From: Novipirellula caenicola
GTDB taxonomy: Bacteria; Planctomycetota; Planctomycetia; Pirellulales; Pirellulaceae
Length of the DNA stretch: 64,000 nt
Assembly (NCBI RefSeq): GCF_039545035.1
Contig: NZ_BAABRO010000003.1
Span: 1-64,000, forward strand
Reading direction: 5' to 3'
The notes below the pieces were generated by a model. It was not told the DNA's origin. It did not search any database and saw only the letters and a program-made list of their open reading frames with translations. Both the position numbers and the translations under genes were made by a program. Positions within the stretch are counted from its first letter, which is position 1. Each line of letters opens with the position of its first letter. This document shows, one piece after another, positions 16,939-25,561 of this stretch.

Positions 16939-17988
16939 ATGAGAGTAATGGTAACGGGTTCAAGCGGACTGATCGGTTCTGCGGCCGTCCGTCATTGGGA
17001 CGCGGCTGGCGACCAAGTGATCGGAATCGACAACGACATGCGGGCGACTTTTTTTGGTCCCGACGGCAGCACTCGCTGGAACCAAAGTCAGTTGGAATCG
17101 GAAACGAAGAACTTTCGCACCGTTTCGATTGACATTCGCGACCGCGACGCGATCTTGGATCTGTTCAAAAATGAGCCCCCAGATCTCGTGATCCACTGTG
17201 CCGCACAGCCGTCACACGACAAAGCCGCGGCGATCCCCTTTCTGGACTTCGAAGTCAACGCGGTTGGCACCCTGAATCTGCTCGAAGCGACGCGTCAATT
17301 TGCGCCGGACGCTGTGTTTTGTCACATGAGCACGAACAAGGTGTACGGCGACGCTCCGAATGAATTGCCGCTGAAGGAACTCGAAACACGGTGGGAATAT
17401 GCCAATCCCGAGGATTATGACGGGATCGACGAATCGTGTCGTATCGACCAAACCATGCACTCGTTGTTTGGTGCTTCGAAGACCGCGGCGGATGTCTTGG
17501 CGCAAGAATACGGCAAGTACTTTGGGCTGAAGACCGGCGTCTTCCGAGGCGGGTGTTTAACCGGGGCCAGCCACAGTGGTGTCGAACTGCATGGTTTTCT
17601 CAGTTACCTCGTTCACGTTGCCGTGGTGGGCAAACACTACACGATCTTTGGTTACAAGGGCAAGCAGGTCCGTGATCAAATTGAATGCAGCGATGTGGTC
17701 AAGGCGTTCGAGGCGTTCGCCAAGAATCCTCGCCCCGGCGAGGTCTACAACATCGGCGGCGGTCGCGAGAACGCCGCCAGCGTGTTGGAGTGCATCGCTC
17801 TGATCGAAGAGATTGGGGGGTATAAATTGGATTATTCGCTTGCCGACGACAATCGCAAAGGAGATCACATCTGTTACATCAGTGATTTGTCCAAGTTGCG
17901 AGCTCATTATCCCGATTGGGATATTAGGGTTTCCTTGAAGGAAATCCTTAGGCAAATGATTGCCTCCGCTGAACAAAAAGTCTCTTGA
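16939..17988 (+). CDS. NAD-dependent nucleotide-sugar epimerase (CDP-paratose epimerase-like)
   Basis: A 349-residue extended short-chain dehydrogenase/reductase. GSSGLIG at 7-13 is the NAD-binding GxxGxxG, an acidic residue follows at the end of the second strand (GIDNDMR), and HCAAQPSHD and STNKVYGD are typical of the CDP-paratose 2-epimerase group. The active-site YxxxK appears as FGASK (SLFGASKTAAD), with Phe where Tyr is usual; a Phe here also occurs, as I recall, in a subgroup of this family. It likely converts a nucleotide-activated sugar for envelope polysaccharide. The ATG at 16939 fits the beta-strand MRVMVTG. It precedes the c-di-GMP genes by about 230 bp. Confidence 0.85.
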   Translation: MRVMVTGSSGLIGSAAVRHWDAAGDQVIGIDNDMRATFFGPDGSTRWNQSQLESETKNFRTVSIDIRDRDAILDLFKNEPPDLVIHCAAQPSHDKAAAIPFLDFEVNAVGTLNLLEATRQFAPDAVFCHMSTNKVYGDAPNELPLKELETRWEYANPEDYDGIDESCRIDQTMHSLFGASKTAADVLAQEYGKYFGLKTGVFRGGCLTGASHSGVELHGFLSYLVHVAVVGKHYTIFGYKGKQVRDQIECSDVVKAFEAFAKNPRPGEVYNIGGGRENAASVLECIALIEEIGGYKLDYSLADDNRKGDHICYISDLSKLRAHYPDWDIRVSLKEILRQMIASAEQKVS

Positions 17989-18036
17989 GCTCATTTTGAT
18001 TGCACCGGTTTCCACTCGAGAAGGCCGTGCGTGAGA

Positions 18037-18096
18037 GGTGGTTCGTTCCGCATGCGAGAGTGGCGTGGGTTACGCCGATTAAACACGGTAACCACC
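18037..18096 (+). promoter_or_regulatory. Structured RNA candidate between epimerase and HD-GYP genes
   Basis: An outer 7-bp stem GGTGGTT (18037-18043) / AACCACC (18090-18096) encloses an inner hairpin GGCGT-gggtt-ACGCC (18062-18076). An A/T-rich stretch follows (18111-18127). It may be the terminator region of the epimerase gene or part of the leader of the next gene. It does not match the c-di-GMP riboswitch consensus known to me. Confidence 0.35.
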
Positions 18097-18174
18097 GCTC
18101 GCTTGGTTCGGAAAATTAATTTTTTAGAGGGGATACTTCCGGCGGGGTGCGAACATACGTCCTAGGTTTTTAGG

Positions 18175-18216
18175 CAATGACCTGGCGTAAAGGTCATTGA
18201 AATGAACCTTTAGGTG
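18175..18216 (+). promoter_or_regulatory. Two alternative hairpins in the HD-GYP leader
   Basis: Hairpin A is a perfect 9-bp stem CAATGACCT (18175-18183) / AGGTCATTG (18191-18199) with a 7-nt loop. Hairpin B pairs TAAAGGT (18188-18194) with ACCTTTA (18206-18212), with a further short stem inside. Both use 18191-18198, so only one can form at a time. The likely Shine-Dalgarno AGGTG (18212-18216) abuts hairpin B and is 8 nt from the ATG at 18225. This is the layout of a translational switch; the ligand or trigger, if any, is unknown. Confidence 0.45.
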
Positions 18217-18224
18217 TGTTCCGA

Positions 18225-19175
18225 ATGCTCGCTTTGGACTTTTTACCGATTAGCGTCGCCACCTTGCTTCCGGCAAGTGCGGTAGGGCTCGATCTGTTTC
18301 AGCGCGAAAAGGATTCAGGTCGTTTTGTACTATATCGCGGCGCGACTTATCCGCTGACGCTCGATGATTTGGATCGTCTGCGTGATCGCGGTAATCACCT
18401 GTTGTATATCGAAAAAGACTCGGGGCCTCGGTATCAATCGTATCTGCGTCGCTTATTGAATGCGGATTTGGCGTCCAGCAATATCACGCCGCAGTTGCAA
18501 GTTGGTGCTTTGAACGAGGTCGTGCTCGATTCGCTCCGCTCGGCGTTCGGAAACCGAGATATGAACGAAGCGGTCGCCACGGTCAGCCAGCTCGGGGCAT
18601 TGACCGCCGACATCATCATGCGAGACGAATTTGCGGCGAGCGACATGTTTCGCGTGCTGCATCACGACTACGCGACCTTTACTCACTCGACCAATGTCGC
18701 GTTTTATTCGGCGATGCTGGCCGCGGGGCTGGGGTATTCAAGCGAAGAAGTCGAACAGATCACCACCGGCGGTTTGCTTCACGATCTCGGTAAACTCGAT
18801 ATCGACGATCGCATCCTCAGCAAACCCGACAAGCTGGACGACTGGGAATTTCGCCAAGTCAAACGTCATCCCGGTTTGGGGTTCCGCAAATTGGCGCACC
18901 GGACCGATTTAAGCGAAGGCCAATTGCTGATGGTCTATCAGCATCATGAACGAATGGATGGGCATGGTTATCCGGTGGGATGCGTGGGCTCTGAAATCCA
19001 TCCTTGGGCCAAGATATGTGCGGTCGTCGATGTGTTCGAAGCATTGACCAGCCAGCGTCCTTACCGAAAACCGCTCTCACGACACAAAGCACTCGAGATT
19101 CTCGAGCGAGAGGGTTCCGCGTCATTCGATCCAGAGGTGTTGGAATGTTGGAAGTCGATTATTCTCAGCGCCTAA
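18225..19175 (+). CDS. HD-GYP domain protein, c-di-GMP phosphodiesterase candidate
   Basis: A 316-residue protein. The first 110 residues form an unassigned N-terminal domain, followed by an HD-GYP domain: HHDYATFTHS near 144, HDLGK at about 186-190, the linked HPGLGF segment, and HHERMDGHGYP near 240-250, carrying the HHE and GYP signatures. The expected reaction is hydrolysis of the second messenger cyclic di-GMP using a two- or three-metal site in the cytoplasm. The ATG at 18225 is preferred because AGGTG sits 8 nt upstream; a GTG at 18216 would lack spacing. The gene overlaps the PilZ gene by 31 nt, so the pair is translationally coupled. The leader can form two alternative hairpins. Confidence 0.9.
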   Translation: MLALDFLPISVATLLPASAVGLDLFQREKDSGRFVLYRGATYPLTLDDLDRLRDRGNHLLYIEKDSGPRYQSYLRRLLNADLASSNITPQLQVGALNEVVLDSLRSAFGNRDMNEAVATVSQLGALTADIIMRDEFAASDMFRVLHHDYATFTHSTNVAFYSAMLAAGLGYSSEEVEQITTGGLLHDLGKLDIDDRILSKPDKLDDWEFRQVKRHPGLGFRKLAHRTDLSEGQLLMVYQHHERMDGHGYPVGCVGSEIHPWAKICAVVDVFEALTSQRPYRKPLSRHKALEILEREGSASFDPEVLECWKSIILSA

Positions 19176-19609
19176 ACGGACTGATCGAACAGGTGAACTG
19201 GGACATTCAGTTGCCGGTAGAGATGTCGGAATACTTTGCCAGTAACGGCGAAGCGTCCAATTCGTTTCCCACCGACGAACGCAGCAATCAACGGATCAGC
19301 ATTCGAACTCGCGGGTTGCTGTGGAGTGAAGTGGCATTGCCGTTCTGTCCACGACCAAGCCGCCCCATTGGAATTTACACACGTGACTTCTCGCGGACCG
19401 GCGCTGGCTTTCTAAGCTCGCTGCAATTCTTTCCCGAAGAAGAGGTCCGCATCGTGTTGCCCACCTTCTGGGTCCGCGTACGAGTGACCCGGGTCCGCCG
19501 GCTCGGCGATGCTTGCTTTGAAATCGGCACCATCTTGCTGCAAAAGTACTCGCCCAGCGAAAACGCATTCGAGCCAACACCGTCAACGCAGATGCAGTCG
19601 ACGCACTAG
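19145..19609 (+). CDS. PilZ-like domain protein, c-di-GMP receptor candidate
   Basis: A 154-residue protein. The middle and C-terminal parts resemble a PilZ domain: an Arg-containing segment RSNQRISIRT that could supply the RxxxR arm, and DFSRTGAGF matching the D/NxSxxG element, followed by a beta-barrel-like run (VRIVLP, RVRVTRVRRLGDACFEIGTIL). PilZ proteins bind cyclic di-GMP and change the activity of a partner. The start at 19145 lies inside the HD-GYP gene, 31 nt before its stop. Neighbour and motif agree on a c-di-GMP role, but the arginine arm is not perfectly canonical. Confidence 0.75.
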   Translation: MLEVDYSQRLNGLIEQVNWDIQLPVEMSEYFASNGEASNSFPTDERSNQRISIRTRGLLWSEVALPFCPRPSRPIGIYTRDFSRTGAGFLSSLQFFPEEEVRIVLPTFWVRVRVTRVRRLGDACFEIGTILLQKYSPSENAFEPTPSTQMQSTH

Positions 19610-19630
19610 TTCGGTGCTACTGAAATGAAG

Positions 19631-19661
19631 GGCATTGAGCGGGGGCCGCTCGCCCAATGCC
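19631..19661. repeat. Intergenic hairpin
   Basis: GGCATTG at 19631-19637 pairs with CAATGCC at 19655-19661, enclosing a second 5-bp stem AGCGG/CCGCT. It lies 22 nt after the PilZ stop and could act as its terminator or RNA stabiliser; no U-tract is present. It belongs to the dispersed repeat family whose other half follows at 19706. Confidence 0.55.
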
Positions 19662-19705
19662 ATCGATTTTGGGTAGCGTTTGCGGCACGAGCCGTCCGGT
19701 TGCGG

Positions 19706-19754
19706 CGAGTAAAACGTTCGATTTTGACCGGGCGGCTCGCGCCGCACCGCTATA
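19706..19754 (+). repeat. Dispersed 49-bp repeat, copy B
   Basis: Matches 7211-7259 at 47 of 49 positions, including the GCGGCTCGCGCCGC core. The block sits in the convergent gap between the PilZ and GH97 genes. Confidence 0.8.
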
Positions 19755-19835
19755 GTAACCGCCCGTTTAGTGCGATAGTTGATGGCACTGGCCGCTCGCC
19801 GCAGGACTGTTATTTTGAATCGAGACACTCCATGG

Positions 19836-21764
19836 CTATTGGTTGCGAGGAGTCAGCACGACGGCCTGCCCTCCGTTAGATGCCATGTCGGCGGTCAAAA
19901 CGGATTCCGAGGTTACCTCTTTTCGCACAACGTCTACCTTGGTTGACGCGCTGCCATCGGGAGCTTGATCGGAACAAATCAACGCCTCGTACGTTTTTCC
20001 CGGATCCAAAAAATCGAGCGGGATTTCCAATTGCCGACGTTCTCCCGCGTTCATGCTGCCGACCAGCCATCGATCATTCGCTCCTTGGGCATCGGCACGT
20101 CGGGCAATAGTGATGTAACGCCCCATTTCGCCATGAATGACCTTGGTGTCGTCCCATGTCGTCGACAGCTGTTTAAAGATCTCTAGTTCAGGCTCGCCAC
20201 GGTATTTGTCGGGCCTGTCGTACCAAAACAGGTGCTGCAGTGGACTAAAGTAAACGATCGATGCTGCTAATTGATGAGCACGTGTCGTTTGAATTCGACC
20301 GTTGTAGTAACACACCGTATAGTCGCCGGGGCCACAAAGAAAGCGGATGAATGGCAATGTGACATTGTGCTTTGCCGACGGCATTTGCTCGTTACCCCCA
20401 ATACCTTCTTGGGTCAACAAGTTGGGATACGTGCGGCTCCAACCCGTCGGCAAATAGTGATCATGAATGTTAACCATGATTTGGTGCTCGGCACATTTCT
20501 TCACTGCCGCATGAACCCACTTCGTCCAAGTCTGATCTCCGACGCGTACGAATCCAAACTTGATGCCGGCAATTCCCCACTCCTTGAACAAAGGAAGCAG
20601 CGTATCAAGTTGCTTTTCCAGTTGGCGACGGTTCACATACAAGATCACTCCAACGTTTCGCTCACGCCCATAGTCGATGACTTCTTGTAGATCCAAGGGG
20701 CCATCGTCGCGTTTCGGGTCAACCGTTACGGTCGTTGCGTCCGAATCATCTGAGAACTCGGATCCATACCAACCAGCGTCCAGCAATATGTATTGCATGT
20801 TGAGCTTGACAGCGACATCGATTGCGGCTTTAGAACCGCTCGTCGAAAGCGTTGATCGAAACACTTTCCCAGGACGGATCCAAGACGGGTCCTCAATCGC
20901 ACAAGGATCGTTCAAGTTCAAAACCAGATCGTTGTTCTCAATCAACGAACCGGCCGAATCCGCCATCATCAAGTATCGCCAAGGGCTCGTGAATGGAGCG
21001 TTGGCCACAATATCACTCCCCAAAACCGGACGAATCGTAAGTTCATGGTTAGGATCTTGAGCAAGTTCCATTCGAGCGAAGTCGACTAGTCTCGCTTCGC
21101 CGATAGCCAGTTGTGGTCCACCTTGGACTTCCACCACCATCGGTCGCCCGCGAGTCCCCTCTAATTCGGAAAGCTTGACGTGATCGTACTCGCCTTCCAC
21201 TTTCTGCGAACTCCAGCACATGTGGTCGGCAGTGAATCGAAACCGCGTACTCTCGTCGACAATTTCGAACGAGTCCAGTCCCTCATGTTCCGGAACGGTG
21301 TAGCAAAATGCGATCCCCGAATCAAAAGCACGAAACTCGATATCGAGTTGGCACAGCGCCGGTTTTTCTTTCTCCGTAACTGTCGGGGATAACTCCAAGT
21401 GAACGGTCAAGGAATTGTATTCGTTCTTGATCTCGCTGCGTTCACCAGCCACTGGTTTCCAGCTGCTTCGATGAAACGAGCTAGCGGAAGCTGCGAGTTC
21501 GAGGTCTCGGTCGAGCCGAACACCGTTGTTGAATATCAACCCCAAGGCGGATGGGGCGGTAACCTGCTTGCCTCGATAGAAGACGCAGTAGCGTGGTTCG
21601 CCCTGTTCCGTCAACGAGAACTCCGCGCTCACCACTCCGTTGGGCGAGATCACCTTTAGAGGTGATGCCGCTGCGTCGGACGCGTTTACCAAGCCGTGCT
21701 GGATCAGCAATCCGCATGCTAAAGATAGAAACGTAATAATGATTCGCTGTCGTTGTCTCAGCAT
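19836..21764 (-). CDS. Glycoside hydrolase family 97 secreted alpha-glycosidase
   Basis: A 642-residue exported protein. The start at 21764 gives a proper signal peptide (basic MLRQRQR, then a hydrophobic core, cleavage near VNASDA); a frame start 30 codons earlier would bury it. The family is recognised from an N-terminal beta-super-sandwich beginning SPNGVVSAEFSL, the central barrel YILLDAGWYG, and the motif IHDHYLPTGWSRTYPNLLTQEGIGGNE, only partly quoted here as PTGWSRTYPNLLTQEGIGG. The site that carries the Asp nucleophile in retaining members reads GIKFGFV, with Gly, so it may be an inverting enzyme like SusB or belong to another subgroup. Calcium-binding Glu residues are plausible. It lies downstream of the FecR/LamG and ECF sigma genes on the same strand and likely acts on alpha-linked sugars outside the inner membrane. 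Confidence 0.85.
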   Translation of the reverse strand: MLRQRQRIIITFLSLACGLLIQHGLVNASDAAASPLKVISPNGVVSAEFSLTEQGEPRYCVFYRGKQVTAPSALGLIFNNGVRLDRDLELAASASSFHRSSWKPVAGERSEIKNEYNSLTVHLELSPTVTEKEKPALCQLDIEFRAFDSGIAFCYTVPEHEGLDSFEIVDESTRFRFTADHMCWSSQKVEGEYDHVKLSELEGTRGRPMVVEVQGGPQLAIGEARLVDFARMELAQDPNHELTIRPVLGSDIVANAPFTSPWRYLMMADSAGSLIENNDLVLNLNDPCAIEDPSWIRPGKVFRSTLSTSGSKAAIDVAVKLNMQYILLDAGWYGSEFSDDSDATTVTVDPKRDDGPLDLQEVIDYGRERNVGVILYVNRRQLEKQLDTLLPLFKEWGIAGIKFGFVRVGDQTWTKWVHAAVKKCAEHQIMVNIHDHYLPTGWSRTYPNLLTQEGIGGNEQMPSAKHNVTLPFIRFLCGPGDYTVCYYNGRIQTTRAHQLAASIVYFSPLQHLFWYDRPDKYRGEPELEIFKQLSTTWDDTKVIHGEMGRYITIARRADAQGANDRWLVGSMNAGERRQLEIPLDFLDPGKTYEALICSDQAPDGSASTKVDVVRKEVTSESVLTADMASNGGQAVVLTPRNQ

Positions 21765-21925
21765 GAAAATAGATGATCCTAAAGAGTTGAAATTGATCGC
21801 TTTGTCGGATAACACGGCGAAAAAGTTTGAGGTGAACAAGAACGATTCGCGCATTGGTAATTTGTTGGCCAGGCAAATGAATTGCTTTGAACAAAAAAAT
21901 CACTGGGCTGCAGTGAGTGAAATTG

Positions 21926-24589
21926 TCATTCCTTGACAGGTGATCGCGCGGCGACGCGAAGCGTATCTGCGGTACCGGACTGGTCGGTGTCTACGAATTC
22001 AAACGACCAAACGTCCGTATCGACGGATGATGCGAACTGAAGTCCTTCATTGAACAGTTTTCCTTTCCAAGTCATCACGTCCCAGGCTCCCGTCTGTGAC
22101 TCGCCAAGGAATCCAACATTCAGTAACGAGCCAGAGCAAAATGTGACATCAGCACCTTCGCTGCTATCTCCATCGCCTTCATCGATTTGGATGGTGGTGA
22201 CTCCTCCATCGTCGATTCTGATATCCAGCATGCAATCGGTCCCCTGATACCATTCCCCGTCGCCGCTTCCAAGCGAACCAATGGCAATCGTGTCCGCTTT
22301 GGAACCAAGCACCTGGAACGTCCCCAAGCCTTCGCTTCGGCCCAGCACAACGCCCTGGCGAGTAAGAAGCGATCCATCGGATACGGTGAACACGCCTTCG
22401 CCAAAATTTTCGCCAATACTGAGGCTGTATCGATCATGGACGGGGGCTCGGGAGAGCACGAGTTGCCCGCCTTGCAGCAAGTAGTGACCTTTCGACCCAC
22501 GATCCAGTCCAACTTGCAGCTTATTGATCCGCACATCGCCGTCACGTTGTTCTAGCCTGCCTTCGCCGCCTGCGGATCCGACCCGCGACATAAAACTCGA
22601 GTGACGATCGGCTTTCAAAACGCCGCCTTCAATGATCAGCTCACCGAGTTGGCCGGAGAAGCTTCCGACATGAATAGCACCGTAATTCGCATTCCCATAC
22701 GCTTGATACCTTGCCAGCTCGGCACCTGCGTGATTGATGTAAAGATCATCGCCAGGATTGGGGGATATCCCGCCCGACCAATTATCGGCATGCTCCCAAT
22801 CACCATCTTTGCCGTTGTTGGTCCAATACGAACGTCCAAGGTTGTGAAACGCCTGGATTTCATGTGGGGCGAGTTCGCGACCAAAGAGGATGAACTCATC
22901 GATTCGACCACACAGATTGCTTGGCCGCATGTCGGCTTCCATCACCGTCGGGCTACCATTGCCGATCTGCAAATCTCTTAAATCCAGCTCGCCTGTGGGT
23001 GAACTTCCGCTTGTCTCGACCCATTGTGTATCCACAATTTTTCCATCGACAAATTGCTGTAATTCTCCCTTTTCGGAATTCCAAACGAACGCGAGTTGCA
23101 TCCACGTTCCCATTTGCTCATCACGCAGGATTGGTTTCGTAGAAAACTCTTGTGGCAACGATGCGTTCGATTCGCCATTTCGACGCCAAACGAGTCTGGC
23201 AATGCTTGAGTTCTCTGGAGTGGTTTCGATTGACCATTGCACCCCGCGGGGCGATAAATCACGAGACATCAAGATCGGGGTCGTGTCTACTTTCAGTGCG
23301 TCAACACGGATCTTGACAATGCAGGTCAATTGCTCATGACGCCCTGCAACGGACAGCAAGATTCGGTCGGACAAACTTTTGAAATCCAAAGCATGCTTTC
23401 GCTTCCATCGTCCGTCGGTCCAGTTACAACCGATGATCGTTCCGTCGGAACCTTCGGCAGCCGTTTTGACTCGGTTAGGAAGGATAAGATCGCTTGTCTG
23501 CGGTTCTGGTTCTCGAGCGAAATCGTAGTAAACCAAGCAGCTTGGGTCCTTGGCAACCTGCGCCCGACGATGATTCCACAATCGGCGATTGACTTCATCG
23601 AAACTAATTGCGATCGATTGGGTTCGCGATTTCGAATTGATAAGGCGATCCGATATCTCAATGTCTCGATAATTGCCTGGACGGTCCACCTCGACTGATT
23701 CCCCCTTGCCGAGTCGTCTCTTGGGGACATTGACCAAACTATTCGTCGCGGCATGATCCGATGGCGCTACCAGATCAACCTCGCCCTCAATCACATGAAT
23801 CCGAGCGTCGTCATTGGTGTCGACCTGCATTGAAAAAGCAGTGCCAAGATCGACCACATCGACGGATTCGGTTCGTACCAGAAAACCCTGTGCGGGTGGA
23901 GGGACGTTCACGGTTAGCTGCCCCTGTCGGCAGCGAATTTCCATGTCGTCGACTAGCTCCAAGTCGGCAGGCCCCTCGACAATCACGACCGCGCCTCGGT
24001 TGGTCTGGAATTCGATCAATCCACTTTTTAAGGTAAGGCGTCCGGCTGGAAGCGATTCACCCACTCGGCGGGCCGTCCCAACTTCGCCCCACTGGGCATC
24101 AATGGAATTTCGCAAGAAGGCAACCCAGGGGCCCCGAGGCTTTGCACCTAGGTCATTCTCGCGTGCGTTATCTGATGCTTCGAAGACCGCACGCTGGTTC
24201 CTGGCTGCACCTGAGCCATTCGAAGCAGTCTGCATTCCTGTTTTTGTCGTCGTTTCGATACGAGTGAATGCCGTATAGATGCCGACGGACAACAGCAGGC
24301 ACGCAGCAGTCGCAGCACTAGCGATTAGCCAACGACGCCTGCGACGCGGAGACGCCCCGTCGGCAGCTTCGACCGGTGGGTGCGAAACCTCGCAACTGGG
24401 CACAGGCTCGCTTCCCAATTGCTCTTGTATTTGGTGACGCAATAATCCGTGAATTCGAGCTCGCTTCCAGAACTCCACTCTCGCCTCTTCCGATGATTGG
24501 ATCATCTGGTCGAGTTCCAAATTGGTTGATTCGGTCAACCCTTGATCGAAATAGAGATCGAGCAACTTTTCAAGACGTTCAAGGTCCAT
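21926..24589 (-). CDS. FecR/LamG-domain anti-sigma-like membrane protein
   Basis: An 887-residue protein. The N-terminal 80 residues resemble anti-sigma factor cytoplasmic segments (LYFDQGLTESTNLELDQMI); RRRRR then a membrane helix lies at about 87-108. A FecR-like domain follows (about 165-290, with LPAGRLTLKSGLIEF and VDVVDLGTAFSMQV). A LamG-like jellyroll covers roughly 420-580, then WEHADNWSGG and repeated beta strands of the type seen in secreted planctomycete surface proteins. The start codon overlaps the sigma factor stop as TGATG, so the two are coupled. The likely role is membrane-bound control of that sigma factor combined with a sugar- or surface-sensing ectodomain. Confidence 0.8.
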   Translation of the reverse strand: MDLERLEKLLDLYFDQGLTESTNLELDQMIQSSEEARVEFWKRARIHGLLRHQIQEQLGSEPVPSCEVSHPPVEAADGASPRRRRRWLIASAATAACLLLSVGIYTAFTRIETTTKTGMQTASNGSGAARNQRAVFEASDNARENDLGAKPRGPWVAFLRNSIDAQWGEVGTARRVGESLPAGRLTLKSGLIEFQTNRGAVVIVEGPADLELVDDMEIRCRQGQLTVNVPPPAQGFLVRTESVDVVDLGTAFSMQVDTNDDARIHVIEGEVDLVAPSDHAATNSLVNVPKRRLGKGESVEVDRPGNYRDIEISDRLINSKSRTQSIAISFDEVNRRLWNHRRAQVAKDPSCLVYYDFAREPEPQTSDLILPNRVKTAAEGSDGTIIGCNWTDGRWKRKHALDFKSLSDRILLSVAGRHEQLTCIVKIRVDALKVDTTPILMSRDLSPRGVQWSIETTPENSSIARLVWRRNGESNASLPQEFSTKPILRDEQMGTWMQLAFVWNSEKGELQQFVDGKIVDTQWVETSGSSPTGELDLRDLQIGNGSPTVMEADMRPSNLCGRIDEFILFGRELAPHEIQAFHNLGRSYWTNNGKDGDWEHADNWSGGISPNPGDDLYINHAGAELARYQAYGNANYGAIHVGSFSGQLGELIIEGGVLKADRHSSFMSRVGSAGGEGRLEQRDGDVRINKLQVGLDRGSKGHYLLQGGQLVLSRAPVHDRYSLSIGENFGEGVFTVSDGSLLTRQGVVLGRSEGLGTFQVLGSKADTIAIGSLGSGDGEWYQGTDCMLDIRIDDGGVTTIQIDEGDGDSSEGADVTFCSGSLLNVGFLGESQTGAWDVMTWKGKLFNEGLQFASSVDTDVWSFEFVDTDQSGTADTLRVAARSPVKE

Positions 24590-25140
24590 CAGATGGTGAC
24601 TCCTTTCGATCGCAAATCTTCGTCAATACACTTCGCCAACAACGTTCGCGCTCGTGAGAGAGCGACATACACCGAATCGACCGTCCACCCCAGCACCGTT
24701 GCGATTTCGCTTGCAGGATGCTCACGGGCATAACGCAATTCGATCGCTTGCCGCGATCTTGGCGACAGTTTTGTCAAACAGTCCTTCAGCGCCTCCACAC
24801 GTTCCTCGTGCTGGTCGTCCGCTAGATTTGACTCTGCAGCGAGCAACGATTCGATCGAGGCAAGGGAAAGCTGTTCAGTGGTTTTGCCGGAACGCCTGCG
24901 ATCCTCAAGCACCTTGTACCGAGCAATCTGGTACACCCAAGACATGAAATTTGTTCCAAATTCGAATTCATTGGCCTTGGCCGATACTGTCAGAAAGGTT
25001 TCTTGCAACACGTCATCGGCCCTCGCGAAGTCCGGCTGCATGCTCAGGATGATTCCACGAATACGAGATGAGTGTTTAAGAAATAACGCAGCAACCTCCT
25101 CGTTGTGGGTTCGTTTTCGTCTGGTTGTCGGGTCCATCAT
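24589..25140 (-). CDS. ECF-type RNA polymerase sigma factor
   Basis: A 183-residue sigma-70 family factor. Region 2 includes DDVLQETFLTVSAKANEFEFGTNFMSWVYQIARYKVLEDRRR, seen in parts as DVLQETFLTV and FMSWVYQIARYKVL; region 4 includes LTKLSPRSRQAIELRYAREHPASEIA and a helix-turn-helix near SVYVALSRARTLLAKC. This is the planctomycete ECF type commonly paired with a FecR/LamG membrane protein, which is exactly what follows it with a 1-nt overlap. Two adjacent Met codons are possible starts (25140 or 25137); no strong Shine-Dalgarno is visible. It is divergent from the DUF1559 gene. Confidence 0.92.
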   Translation of the reverse strand: MMDPTTRRKRTHNEEVAALFLKHSSRIRGIILSMQPDFARADDVLQETFLTVSAKANEFEFGTNFMSWVYQIARYKVLEDRRRSGKTTEQLSLASIESLLAAESNLADDQHEERVEALKDCLTKLSPRSRQAIELRYAREHPASEIATVLGWTVDSVYVALSRARTLLAKCIDEDLRSKGVTI

Positions 25141-25561
25141 GTTGGGGGCCTGGTGGGATCCGCCGGGAAGATTACAGAAACAGCTGTCTATTGTTATGCA
25201 GCCACATCGGAAAACCTTAGCAGTTTAACCACGCCATGTATTCTGTCTCGCGTTTATGATTCGTGGTCGGCAATTTGTCGCTCGACGTGATGTGTTGAGC
25301 GGGGGGATTGCTAGGGAGGGTAAGAAAGGAAGAAAAATCTGCACTAATTTCTGCTAAGAACGCGATCACTCACCGCATTTCCCTATACGCCATTTGATCC
25401 GCGTGAGCTTTTCTCCGTCTTTGCATCGCAATCATTCGAAGAAGTGTTCGATTAGACCTGCACGACTGATCACCGTACGGGCGAGCATCTTGGCGTGCTT
25501 TGAGATGTTGATACTGCAACATCAAACGATTTTCAAATCTATTCTTTTAGGCGAAATTGCT
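25141..25561. other. Divergent intergenic region with promoters expected
   Basis: About 420 bp between the ECF sigma gene and the DUF1559 gene. The frame of the latter stays open upstream to 25394, but there is no ribosome binding site and the extension lacks the prepilin layout, so I leave it non-coding. No strong inverted repeat or consensus promoter is visible. Confidence 0.4.

Noticed and set aside
18037-18212. A known c-di-GMP riboswitch (GEMM class) before the HD-GYP gene
   Set aside because: The conserved core bases of GEMM-I and GEMM-II are not found; the hairpins are a different arrangement, reported separately.
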